Shown: piece after piece, positions 39,075 to 50,940 of the stretch | How the letters are laid out: each line of letters opens with the position of its first letter | Position numbering within the stretch: the first letter of the stretch is position 1 | Source: Lithospermum erythrorhizon | Taxonomy: Eukaryota > Streptophyta > Magnoliopsida > Boraginales > Boraginaceae | NCBI GenBank assembly: GCA_019722365.1 | Contig: JADFUC010001028.1 | Location: forward strand, 186,001 to 250,000 | DNA length: 64,000 nucleotides | Direction of reading: 5' to 3' | The notes under the pieces: model-generated | The model's database searches: none | What the model was told of the DNA's origin: nothing | Seen by the model: the letters and a program-made list of their open reading frames with translations, nothing else | Program-made: the position numbers and the translations under genes

Positions 39075-41521
39075 GAAGTTGGTAGTTCCTCATATACCGG
39101 TTAGCTGCATTCGTTCAACTGCTCCTCTGCAGCGTCCTGCTCAGGTGCTTGATTGCACACGAAACCTAATCACAATACAGTTCACTCCGGAGGTCTCTCT
39201 TATGAAAACGGGCAGCATCTCTCTTAGCTTCGTTAACTCTTTTGTGAGCCTGCATCACACAGTGTTACATGCTAATTATGCAGGAGACGATTCTCATTAT
39301 ACTCAATTATCTATTCAAGAATCTGGCACTTACATATACAACAAACAGATTTTAGCTGGAAATACTCAAGAAAATGATAACTGTAAACGGATCAGTCTTA
39401 TCAACCAAACTGATAGTAAAGATGGTAAGGAAATGCAAAGACGAAGAAAGATTGGGCTGGCAAATAAAGGGAAAATCCCTTGGAACAAAGGCAAAAAACA
39501 TAGTACAGGTAATTTTCTCCTGTTATATGTGGTTTCGATCTCTATTTTTAAAATCTCATTGGTTTCTTCTGATTGGCAGAGACTTGTGAGAAAATCAAAC
39601 AGAAAACTAAAGAAGCCATGAGTGACCCCAAGGTGAAGTCATGTAAGAATCAATAAAAATGGACTTAGTGAACTCCACCCATATTTTTCGATAACCAAAC
39701 CAAATCCTCACCATTATCTTTTTCCCTGTCTGCTGACAGTTAACACAAATATAGTTATTTTTCTTCAGTTTGATAATATACTCCGTAATCACTTTCCCCC
39801 ACTTTATGTTGCAGGTCAGGAAGAAGATTTCTGAGTGTCCGCGATCCCGTAGGTACTTTCTGTAATTAAATTTTGTCTAATAGCTAACATCCCCGCAAGA
39901 TAGTTTTCCCTACAGAAAATAATTAGGCAGATATTTATGAGGTCAATTACACACATTTCCTTAGATTAACATATGTGCTAACCAGTGAAAGGGGACAGGG
40001 AAAGAAGAGGGTCCCAAAACCAGTGAGAAAGGGGAGGAGATCGTTTCAAGTCTGGTAAGAAGAGGAATAGGGGAGACCCTCCCTTATTTTTTATGTCAAA
40101 TTAGACGTGATGATGCGGTTTTCCCCTGTAGACCAAATTCTACTTGTTTTGTCCAAACCCCCTTCCCCTAAATGTTGTTTAGGAGGCTAATCCAGAACGA
40201 GAGTACTGCTGGACGTTCTTAAGTATCTAGCAATAGCATGTCCTGGGTCCTAGGAGCATTTTCATGCCAGTAAGGGCAAAGGGAGAGAAGAAAATGACTT
40301 ATCTTTAAGAGAGGACAAAATATGCTGCAAAAACATGTAAATTATATTGCACCGTGTGAACTATACACGGTCTGGCCTCGTCAAAGAGTTTTTAAGATGA
40401 TATCAATAGCAAAATTAGTGTTGTTGTTGTTATTATTATTATGATGATGATTTTCCACCCATGCTAGATTCATGATAGTGAATATTGACTTGTTATAAGT
40501 TGAATGTTTGCTCTGAACATATAAACCTGTACAGTGAGCAAACCAAGGCTAAAATACAGTCAATACCAGAAAGTTGTAGCCAGCCGAAATGGAAAGATCA
40601 TGGTAAATTAAAATCATGGGCAGAAAGCATAGCGAGATCTGCTAAGATAGGTTTCAGCGACCAACAAGAATTACAATGGAACAGCTACGACATAATGGAA
40701 AGAGAAATAGCGCTCCAACAGCTTCTTTGTGCTGAAGAAAAGGCAAAGGAAAAAGAGACTTCACGGATGAAACGTAGTCAGGCAAAAGAAGAAAGGATGG
40801 AAAGGCTTGCTCATAAGAGTAAAAAACGAGACGAGAAGAGAAAAGCTAGGAACTCCAAAAAACCGAAGAAAGGAAGAAACAAGTTGGATGTTGTTCATGG
40901 AGTTAATCTTAAGGCAATGATAATGAAGGTAATTACCATTTGTGTGGTTACTATACGAACTCTCCCATGCATAATTTGAATAACCCATGTCCGTACAAAA
41001 CTTATCTCCAAACGGGCATACACATTACCATTCAATATCTTAGTTGTGAAACATGTCTCCAATAGGCTACTCACTAGATCTGCTGGACACCTATCATATG
41101 GCTACTCACCCTATATGAACACTCACATGCAGAATTTGAATAACTCATGTCCATTCACACAAATTTTAATCGGTTCTTTTTAACTAGGCATACACACTAC
41201 CTCTCAATATCGGAGTTGGGGAAATTATATTCACTATATGACTACCTGTCATTTTCAAACCACCACGAGTGTAGTATATAATCCTTTTACACTCGCCATA
41301 CACTCATAATATTAGTGCATTTCAGCTTTGAACATAATTTATTGGTATCTATCACCGAGGTGGAGGTTACGAATGGCATGATTCTGTTTTTTGGTTGTCT
41401 GCAGGTACATAAGAAGAAAACCACAATTAGTCAACCGAATGTTCAGCGTCAGTTAGTTTGGGAAAATATTGACTTAGAACTAGTGAAGAGAGAAATGTTA
41501 CAAAAGGAAGTATCATTATAG
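39075..41521 (+). CDS. NUMOD3-motif DNA-binding protein (nuclear gene), 5' end unresolved
   Basis: A plant nuclear protein whose centre carries NUMOD3-type motifs (RRRKIGLANKGKIPWNKGKK), known as DNA-binding modules of GIY-YIG homing endonucleases. Its function in plants is not established to my knowledge. Exons: ~39075-39508, 39580-39632, 39815-39852, 40535-40928 and 41405-41521, with GT-AG junctions in phase. After the motif come ETCEKIKQKTKEAMSDPK, VRKKISECPRSR and SEQTKAKIQS, echoing repeated NUMOD3 helices. A conserved-looking WAESIARSAKIGFSDQQELQW and a long basic Lys/Glu/Arg-rich coiled-coil-like stretch follow. No nuclease domain is visible. The N terminus is uncertain: an in-frame ATG lies at 39064 just before an acceptor-like ttag, another at 38956, and upstream exons may exist. 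Confidence 0.75.
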
Positions 41522-42932
41522 ATCAAATTCGAAAGCCATAAGAGTCCAGAGAAAGATATCTTACTCCAAAGATAATTGCTTCCCCTTTGTTACCTGAAGC
41601 TGTAGTTCACGAGTAGACAGGCATATGTTGACATTAGTAGTCACCAATCACAGGGAAGGGCATATTGGAAGGTGATGGAATCGGTCACGTAGGAGATTGC
41701 TTCTCAGCATGATGTGTGCCGCATGCCTCGATCAAACAACTCTTAAATAATGGAAAATCTTAAAACAGAACAGAAATTGTGATTGTGCCACCATTAATTG
41801 AAGAACATTTTTCCCCCTTGGTATCGAATATTTGTACACTTTTGAATGTACCAATTTCTTTGTGTACTATGTACATTGGTTTTCTTTTCATAATTTTCTT
41901 CCCCTTAGGGTGCATCCATTTCTATTTGCATTCTAATCATTATGAACCTTTTTAAGTTTTGGCAACTGCAGTTCAAGTGAAGTTTATAATAAAAGAAATT
42001 ACTGACTAAGGGCAGAGAGGGTAAATTACTTCCCACATTTTGGAGAATTTATTTGACTTGTATATTTCTTCAGTGTATAAAACTTTGATGAAAACATATC
42101 AACTACATTTAAAATTTGATATTGTAGCATAATTCCCCCACATTTCTAAGATAAATTGAAGGTCAATGAAGTAAATTTTTTCAGAGAAATGATTGCAAGT
42201 ACTTAATGGCATTATTTCAGACTTATGAAATGAAAATGTGTATTATCTCAAACTAAGGATGGAGATTTATTATTAAATTGCCCTCTGTTTGTATTGATTG
42301 CTCCCACAACTAGGGAAGTTGGGAATACAATACACTGTTACTGAGGCAATGAACATCATTCCAGAAATTAGGCAGTTTTCACCTTTAATTCAGGAACATT
42401 GAATCTCTTGCAAAGGACAGTCCCACAATCCTTCCAAAAGTATAGTGTTTATAATCAGTGAAAACTAACCATACACAGCCTCATTAAATCATGATTGCAT
42501 GAAACCATAGGAAGGCAATGAATATATCAACCAATATTTAGTCAACTTTAAAAGAACCAAGTCTACCAAGAAAAACATAGAAAGAGTGAGCTCATCAGAA
42601 TGCAAAACCAAATCAACCAACATACATGATTTCATCTACATTCTTATGAGTTGAGTGAATAATCTATCTATGTCAAAAGAAAATCAACCAAGGCGCAATT
42701 GATTTAGATCATTTCTGGTACAGCAGATCAAATATAATTTCACCAGATTAGCCAAACATTAATTTATACGACATATATAACCACACAGGCACCAAGAGCA
42801 GATAAGAAAGGCTCACATAAAGACTAAAGGCTACGCTGTTACAAACGAAAACCAAATATTGTACAGTGCATATGCTAACCCTATTACACAATCTCAGAAT
42901 GAGTTCTTGCATCTCTTATTAACAAGCAAAAC
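41522..42932. other. Convergent spacer between NUMOD3 and MORF8-like genes
   Basis: 3' sides of two converging genes, AT-rich; no additional gene or element supported. Confidence 0.4.
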
Positions 42933-45885
42933 CTACTGATAGTCTCTTCCAGGCATATTCTGATTCTGGTATGGATTACTGTTTGTAGGTGCAAAGTTGT
43001 TCTGGTTTGGATTTGGACTAGATTGTAGTCATCTAATATTTTCTGGGCCCATTCCCATAATTAAAATTCTGCTGATTGTTAGGATATCCTCCCATATTGT
43101 TAGGTCCTGCATTGTATTTTGCCGGATTCCCCATGTTATTGGACTGCATACCGCCATTCTGTGGTGGCATGCCTCCAACGTTCGGGGGTGCACCTCCTCC
43201 AGTGTTTGGGGGTGACATGCCTCCCATGTTTGGAGCCTTCATACCCATCGGTGGTCCTCCAATGAAGTTAGGCCCAGGGTGCTGTTGAGCCACGTTACCA
43301 GGTAGCAGTCCTCCTCCAATGGTGCCTCCCATGTCTCGGTGCCCTCCCGCCATGTTAAATCTCCCCATGTTTCCTTGTGACCTCCGCCTACATGTTGGGT
43401 CATCCCATGTTTCCTTGTGGACCTCCCGCCATGTTGGGTCCCATGTTCCGAGGTGGCCCTCCCGAAATATTGGGCCCCATGTTTCCTTGTGGCACTCCTG
43501 CCATGTTGGGCCCCATGTTTACTTGTGGACCTCCCGCCATGGGGGGCCCCATGTTTCCTTGTCGGCCTCCTCCCATGTTGGGTCCCATGTTTCCTTGAGG
43601 GCCTCCGGCCATATTTGGCGAGTTTTGATTTGACTGCATGTTCCTTCTTTCAAAGTTTCTGGAGCGGTCAAAATTCCGAGGTCTATCATTCCTCCTATTC
43701 CTCTCATTTGCTCGGGCATTGTTCCTCACCCATTCCTCATGATATTTAGGGTCATATGGAACAGCCTGACCATTAATAAAAGGTTCCCCTGCAACATAAA
43801 ACACATGACATTTGAGTCGAGTAGTTTTACGATCCTCAACTCCATAATTGAAGGTATATCATTCATAACGCATGAGGCAACTCTTTCCAGACAGATAATT
43901 ATATTCATAAAGAACGTACAGATCAATTCTCTCATGAAGAACACCAATCAGAATGATAGTTATGAAAGGTAAGAACACAATCAGAAACTAAATTTCATTC
44001 ACATGGTTGGATATATCAAATTCAGATCATCACAAAATTACATAACATGCACCTCCGCCGGATTGATGAAATCTTATCCAACACAATAAATCACGAGACA
44101 TTAGCAATCAACAAAGTTTAAGCACTACACGCTATGATTGCTACATATATGCATCAAACGGATTGAAATAAACTAAGAAACCATCATTATGTCCGCTGAG
44201 AAACTGGTGTCAAAATCAGATCATCACAAAGTAGGCACTCCATAATGCAATGTAATAATTATCCAGCACAAACACTTTAGGGCCTCTACATTTCAGATAA
44301 CTCAACTAGAGAAAGAAATGTCATAGCATGATGGAGAGCACTTTGAATTTAAACCATGAAAATAAATTTTGATCCCAAAATAATAAGACATGATTAAAAT
44401 AAAATAAAAAGCCAATGCTTCGTAATTTAATACAAAATACCACCAATTAATACAGAACGGCAACATTTTAGTATGATAGTAAGTGAAACAGAATAATTCT
44501 ACCCACAATGACATATAGTTCATCAAGAAAAGTGTGAGGATGCATCAATATACCTCCATAATCCTTGTTCTTGACATCCAAATATGAGTCAGGAAGCACC
44601 CAACGAACCTCAGGAATTTCTGCAATTATTAGAGGACAAGAAAGCAGAGGATTAGAACATCCGCTTTGAGTTATGAAAATGGTATAGAGCAACAACATAG
44701 AGTTAAACTAAACCCCACTTCAGTTTTTACCTTTCAGCTTATAAGAAAGCTCTTCTGATACCAGAGCACCAAATGCGAAATAGTGCCTGGTTGAAACTGA
44801 ATATATCTTTCTATCCAGCTTCTCTCATAAACAAAATTAATAAAATACCTTATAAATAAACTCTCAATAACATTACAAGTTATCAAACATCAGATTATTC
44901 CCAATAAGCATATGTCATCAATGGACACTACCCGAATAAAAATACTGTGTTTCGATACATTTTCACTAAATATCATTCAACACATACAAATTTATTTAAG
45001 GTCAAGTATAAGAAAGTCATCCCAAAACTCGAAAAAATTATCAAAATACCACGAATTCATCACATAAAGGGGCAAATTATTTCCAAATTTGCAATAAATT
45101 AAATAAAAAACAAAAGAAATCCCAAACCTTAAAAAACAACTTTAGCTAGAGAGTTTTAGTCAAAAATACTTAATTGGTTTTATCACATAAAGGAGCAATT
45201 TTTCCTATTTGAAGTATTAAAAATGAACAATAAAAAATCACAAACCAACTTTAGCTAGAGTTCTAATATACCCATCAATTAAATTAAATTAAGAGTGCAA
45301 CCCATTTAAAATTACACAAAAAATACCACTAAATTAACACAAAAAATAGTAAATTATATAAAAATATCCCAAACCTTCCAACAACTTTAGCTAGAGTTTT
45401 AATATACCCATCAATAAAATCAAATTTAGACTGTAACCCCTTTAAAATTACACAAAATACCACTAATTTATCACATAGAAGCATAAATTATAAAAAAAAC
45501 AAAAAAACCTTCCAATAACTTTAGCTAGGATTTTGATATATCCATCAATAATATCATCTCTAGTAGGATCCCCTTCAGGCTTCTCAACCACCACAAGCCA
45601 ATGCTCAAAATCACACCCATCAAGCAAAATCGTCTCCTTCGGGGGCCGATTCGACCAGTTCGGGTTGGGGTCGCTAAGCGAAGAAGTCGAGGGGCGTGTC
45701 GAGAAGCCCCGGAAGGTGGTTGGTGGCGGAGTGAGGCGGCGGAAGTGGGATGCGACGGAGGAGAGGAGTGAGGTGGAGGGGGTGGGGGTAGGGGGGGAGG
45801 GGAGGCAAGGGTAGCTGCCTACAGGTGAAGAGGAAACGGGAGAGAAGGAGTTGCAGAGGTTTTTTTGAGGTGTGGTTAAACCCTA
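42933..45885 (-). CDS. MORF8: Multiple organellar RNA editing factor 8 (MORF8/RIP1)-like, probably damaged
   Basis: MORF8/RIP1 partners PPR proteins in C-to-U RNA editing in mitochondria and plastids. Minus-strand exons: open frame from 45885 to 45509, then 44810-44731, 44619-44554 and 43788 leftward. The MORF box is clear: [100 protein letters not shown] Gly/Met/Asn-rich tail of ~12-residue repeats follows. Oddities: no in-frame ATG lies between an in-frame TAG (~45885) and the conserved box. Exon 2 keeps frame only with an acceptor (ggatag/A) that drops about six residues normally present after KVIG. The tail meets TGA near 43400, continues in another frame to 43033, and the likely C terminus (NMPGRDYQ, stop 42935-42933) is in yet another frame. 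Either a decaying copy or assembly indels; family identity is firm. Confidence 0.82.
43400..43680 (-). repeat. GNMGPNM-type coding repeats in the MORF8-like tail
   Basis: About six imperfect repeats of ~36 bases encode units such as [12 protein letters not shown] in the low-complexity tail. On the plus strand they appear as catgttgggccccatgtttc-type units. Replication slippage here could explain the nearby frame changes. Confidence 0.8.
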
Positions 45886-46734
45886 GAAGAAAATTGTGAG
45901 GATACTATGAGGGTTTTGGATGGGGTTTATATTGTGGACTATGTTTATAGGCAAGCCCCTAGAGTTTGTTGTAATTGGATAAGTATCTACATTGTATGGC
46001 TTAATTTCATATGGTCACTCAAAATTTATGCTAATTTTAAATTTGCCCTTTCAACTATTTATATTTTGCAGTTCTTATTTAATGGGGTTTGATTTTAAGA
46101 TAATGATAACCAAATCGAATAGATAGTTTATCTAGTTGGGTATTATCATATTGTTTTAATTTCTATCCACTTGTGGGATTTTTTTGATGAACTAGGTTCA
46201 CTCTAGTCGAACAGTCCTCACAATTAATCGAACTCCAAACTAGCTTACTTATTTCAAAATTACAACTTAATTAGGTCAATAAAAATTTATTTTACTTGAT
46301 TAATAAAATTAATTAACATTTAACAATGAATCCATAAGTAATCTCACGCTTTAGTGAACCATCAACCTCACATTTGAAGCAAGGCTCGACTCCCTATTTA
46401 AGGTTTCGATTCTGCTAGTTTTTGCTTAAAAAAATTTTAATCTCATTTAATTTAATCAAATATCTTACAATTAAATTATTCACGATATTCCAAAACAAAT
46501 ATTTTAAACCTCATCATTAACTCATTCATACATTTTGAGAAAGACGAAGGCCTAAAGGGTCTACAAAGTTGAGAGTTCCATATTTAGGCAACTCAAAGTC
46601 CATTTAATACTCATGTTGTTAGCATAATTTATGGAAGTATGTTACAATATATGGACTCTACAATGACATAGATTAAACCAATTATCTTCAATTCTCACTC
46701 AACATTCTTAATCTACTCACACAACAATAGACCA
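45886..46734. promoter_or_regulatory. Divergent intergenic region between MORF8-like and GT31 genes
   Basis: About 850 bases of AT-rich DNA shared as upstream region by a minus-strand and a plus-strand gene, so it should contain both promoters. No individual element can be assigned with confidence. Confidence 0.45.
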
Positions 46735-49700
46735 ATGCCGTCGTCTCCGAAGCTCTACAAACCCCGGACGGCGCCGCCGCCGCCAGACCCCTGCCGGAGA
46801 ACGGCGGCGATGGCGGCGTGTCTAGTGATCGGCATAGGAGGTTTCATATTCGGATCAATACAAAATTCAGGGTACAACTGTAAATACTCGAACCCGAAAT
46901 CGGTTTCAGTAATTTGGGATAGAGATGGAAGTATTATCTCAAATGGGTATTCTGATATGGAGGCAAAGAGGTATAAAGTGATGGGGTTTGTTGGGATTCA
47001 AACTGGGTTTGCTTCGTTTGGGAGAAGGAGGTCTTTGAGACAGACATGGTTTCCTTCTGATCGTCAAGAACTGGGAAGGTATGGTATGGAGTTGTGTTTC
47101 AAAAAGATTGTCCACTTTTGGATTTTGATTGTTGGGTTTTTTTTTCTTTTTTTGATGTTCAATGTTTTCGGTGGCGTTGGCAGAAGCATCAATTTTATAT
47201 AGGGGACGAATGAACTAGTATTATATAAATGAAAAAAAAATATACAACTGCACGAACAACTTAATTTTTGAAGAAATGAATGTTACAATCTATTTTTAAT
47301 AGTTAAAACTGAATTTTTAGAATCTTAGTGTGTGTGTGTGGGGGCATCCCCTCTATGCCTCTCTTCCTCCACTGAATGTTTTTGTACGTGTTGTATATGA
47401 TTGGGTGAAAATGTAGTATGGAGCACTAGTTAGCGTTGTCTTATTTTCTAAAATGCATGTGAATATTGGTGGAATGAGATAAGTTAAACAAAATGAAAAA
47501 AAAGTGAAATAAAAAAAAGTGAAAAAATAGTGAGATTTGGGCGTATCTCATTTTCAGGATAGTTAGTTTTAATTTATTTTTTGGGCGTATCTTATTTGTG
47601 TACATAACCAAAAGGGTCCAACATTTGTTGTTTGCTAGTGGAGTAATTTTATCATACCCTTTCAATGATGTTACAGATTAGAAGAAGCAACTGGCTTGGT
47701 ATTCAGATTTGTAATTGGCAAAACCACCGACCAATCAAAGATGTCCCAGCTCAGGAAGGAGATAGCAGAATATGATGACTTCTTGTTGTTGGATATCCAA
47801 GAGGAGTACAGTAAGCTCCCTTACAAAACGTCAGTTCCAGACTATTAACAAATCGTTAGTAGTACTAGTTAATGTGCTGGTTATGACGTAATTTTAGATT
47901 AACGTTACACTAACAGGACTCGTCTACAGATTGGCTTACTTCAAAGCTGCCTATGCACTTTATGATGCTGAGTTCTATGTTAAAGCTGATGATGACATTT
48001 ATTTAAGACCAGGTAAGTTTTGGGCTACTTAATACAGTCTTTCTTCTTAATGTGTTTATGCTTGAGGCGAACATTACTCGTTGTGACTTTATATTAACAT
48101 TTTGTCTATGCATGTGATCATTTTTTCCATGAATAGATCGTCTATCACTGCTCTTGTCTAAGGAGCGTTCTCATTCACAAACATACATTGGATGCATGAA
48201 AAAAGGACCTGTTTTTACTGATCCAAAGCTTAAATGGTTAGTCATTTTGAGGTTCTTTGTATTTCAAGTTTCAACATTGCAGCTTTTATTATTGTATTTT
48301 CTCCCAAGTAGCATTTTGTATGGAGATTAATATTTCGTAAGTTAGTCACGAGTCACGACTGATCTTATTTAACCTCAGAAAATATTGAAGATGAATACTC
48401 TTGACAATTGTTAAAGATAGTCATGTTAGTGTCTTTTAAGGTTTTGGGTTAATAATTTGTTTTTTCATGAAAATGGCCGTAATATGAACTTCTCTTTATG
48501 CACTTTGGATTCCTGATTAGTGCATTGGTGGGGTCCGAGGTCCATGATTGAAAATTGTGAAGTCCGGAAATATTATAATTAAAGCATTAAGCATGAAGAA
48601 AAGAGTTTTCAAATTGTTAAGATTATACTAAAAGTATGATCATAATTGTAAATGGCACTGTATCGTGTTCATTCTTCTTGTCATACCCCCAAAGAGTTTT
48701 TAAATGTAATTATGAAAGAGTCAATTGATGAGCAATTAGTGCCCTTCTCCTCTGCAAGAACATAACATTGACATGCACTGGATTTTAGAATGACAAGGAA
48801 GTAATACTGTTTACTCTTCCCTTTTCATGCATTAATTGGTAGCTGAACGTGATGTACATATGCAGGTATGAGCCACTGTCGAATTTGCTTGGGAAGGAGT
48901 ACTTTTTGCATGCGTATGGTCCAATTTATGCATTGTCTGCTGATGTTGTAGCAAGTTTGTTTGCACTAAGAAATGATAGGCAAGTTTTTTTTCCTAGTAT
49001 GTAAATTACTTCTGAAAAAGATGAAATAATGTCCAAGTTTCTTTCTTATTTATTCTACTGTCACTCTTGAGTGTCAGTTGTCTCTTTTCAGGAAAGTCTA
49101 CATTTTACGTTTATTCCACAATAAGTTTCTAGACTTTGTTATTGTAAATGAAAGAAAGTTTTACATTGAAGAATTGTAATTTACCGATTCAAATATATTT
49201 TACATTTTCACCATTAAGATCTCAGTGCTTTTGGTGGGATATAAAAATTGATTCTGACAGCCATCCTGGAGTTTGACTACCTGTTTTGCTAATATGCCCA
49301 AATAGCACCCTTAGGGTGTTTCTGTTTGAGCTATGTAATTGTAATGATTTCTTCTTTTTGTATAGATGGCCTTTGACGTTCGATAAACATGTATTTCTGG
49401 TCATGTATGTAATCCATGTTTGTTGATGTATCATTGTTGCTGTATTTACAGTTTTCGAATGTTCAGCAATGAGGATGTTACAATTGGAGCCTGGATGCTT
49501 GCAATGAATGTAAAACATGAGAATATTCATCTGCTTTGTGTGCCTAAGTGTACTACAACGTCAATAGCTGTGTGGGATATTCCTAAATGTTCAGGTTAAT
49601 ATCGTAACTGAAGTCTCTCCTAGGTTCTGTTACCGATACTAAAATGCTTTCATTTTATTAGCTCAATTAAGGCTTCTTTTGGTAGTTTAAACCATTATCT

Positions 49701-50397
49701 GCCACATGGGTTCAAAGAGAATGTTCGGAAGTTATTTTATGAAGCAATACTGCAAATTACGTGGAAATAAGCCTTGCAATTGAGGGGGTAAATTCTAGGC
49801 CGGAATATAAACTAGAACTGCCTGTTCAGTTAAATGATATTGTGTTTATGTCAATCCTATTTCTACCAGAAACTGATCAGACCAATAAATATAGAGGTAC
49901 AGTAAAAAAGCGGACCCAGTGTAAAGATAAAGATCGGGTTGATGATTGATCGTGCAGCTAGTTCACTAACTAGACTTTTTGGCTTACGTCACATAAATAT
50001 ATTTAGCAAGAGAAACATCATACGGTAAGAGTTATGCATCTCTAGTTCTCTACCAATAATTTGTTACTCTAATGATCTATGAAAACTCGATGTTGTCTTG
50101 TTTAATGTGGGATAGATGTATTAGGATGAGTTTTTTTTTTAAGAGATTGACAAGAAGTTCTGCATCATCATTAGGGCTCAATTACTTTATTAGATATTAT
50201 TGCTGCAATCTTAGTTCTGCAGGTATACATTTTTTAATCCACCCCCCTGGTGGGGATCCTTAGATCTCTTGAACACTCAGGTCGATATGGTTTCTGCATC
50301 TCTTTTAGGACTATGTGGACCTGAGAAGAAGTTACTGGAACTCCATGCGACGGACATATGCTCAAAGAGTCCAACTGAGAGTTCCGAAGACTTTTAG
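46735..50397 (+). CDS. Beta-1,3-galactosyltransferase, GT31 family (B3GALT12/13/14-like)
   Basis: A Golgi type II membrane enzyme that adds beta-1,3-linked galactose, in this subgroup probably to N-glycans or arabinogalactan chains. Seven exons give 341 residues: 46735-47078, 47677-47829, 47930-48012, 48137-48236, 48866-48979, 49452-49594 and 50309-50397; the total is an exact multiple of three. A short Pro/Arg cytosolic tail precedes a membrane anchor at ~25-44 ([18 protein letters not shown]). Family motifs: [25 protein letters not shown], the metal-binding DDD in [11 protein letters not shown] (~184-193), [20 protein letters not shown] and [12 protein letters not shown]. Intron 5 is GC-AG (GATAG/gcaagt ... 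cag/T), and only this keeps the frame. The short open frame reading past exon 1 is intron read-through. Which of B3GALT12, 13 or 14 it matches is unsettled. Confidence 0.93.
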
Positions 50398-50940
50398 TAT
50401 TCTTGCCTCCACCGTTCACAATCCAAGAGACGAGGTTATTTTTTCATTGATTCTTTCCTCAAGCAAGCTAACACGATTTTGATAACAGATTTCGACGTTG
50501 TAGTTTAGACTTTAGAGTATAGGGCAGGTGGTACGTTTGCATAGCATTATATGGTGGCTTTAATGTAAAGAAACGATTTACTTGTATTTTCCAGTAGGCA
50601 AACTGAAGCCATGATCTGTTGTTGTCTTACTAGATTTGGGTTGGTACCTCAGATCAATTGCATTGTGCTAAACAATTTCATTGAATTTTTCCAATTCATT
50701 TCATTTTAGTTAAAGTTTTCGGGTTTTTTCCTGTCAATCTTTGCTATTATTTACATTATTCTAATGAGTATAACTTTGATATCATTGAATTTGTCTTTAA
50801 AAAAGTTTCATAATATTATTTTCTTCTGTATTTTTTTTCACGATATAACTATGTGAGCATCTACCATAAACATTTACAAAAAAATTATTTTTGGTTGTTG
50901 AACGTTTGGATTTTGTAATTAATTGTTTTATGTATAGTCA
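50398..50940. other. Spacer downstream of GT31 gene
   Basis: 3' untranslated and intergenic AT-rich sequence up to the truncated LINE. No feature recognised. Confidence 0.4.

Noticed and set aside
43076..43749. Overlapping plus-strand open frames rich in Pro, Cys and Gly
   Set aside because: They are antisense shadows of the Gly/Met/Asn-rich tail of the MORF8-like gene, which has family similarity and splice sites on the minus strand.
44731..44823. In-frame stop (GGA TAG) in MORF8-like exon 2 as proof of a pseudogene
   Set aside because: Splicing at the AG of that same TAG restores the frame with a small loss, so the stop alone does not prove inactivation.
49222..49530. Minus-strand 102-codon open frame
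   Set aside because: Antisense to GT31 intron 5 and exon 6; no family similarity.
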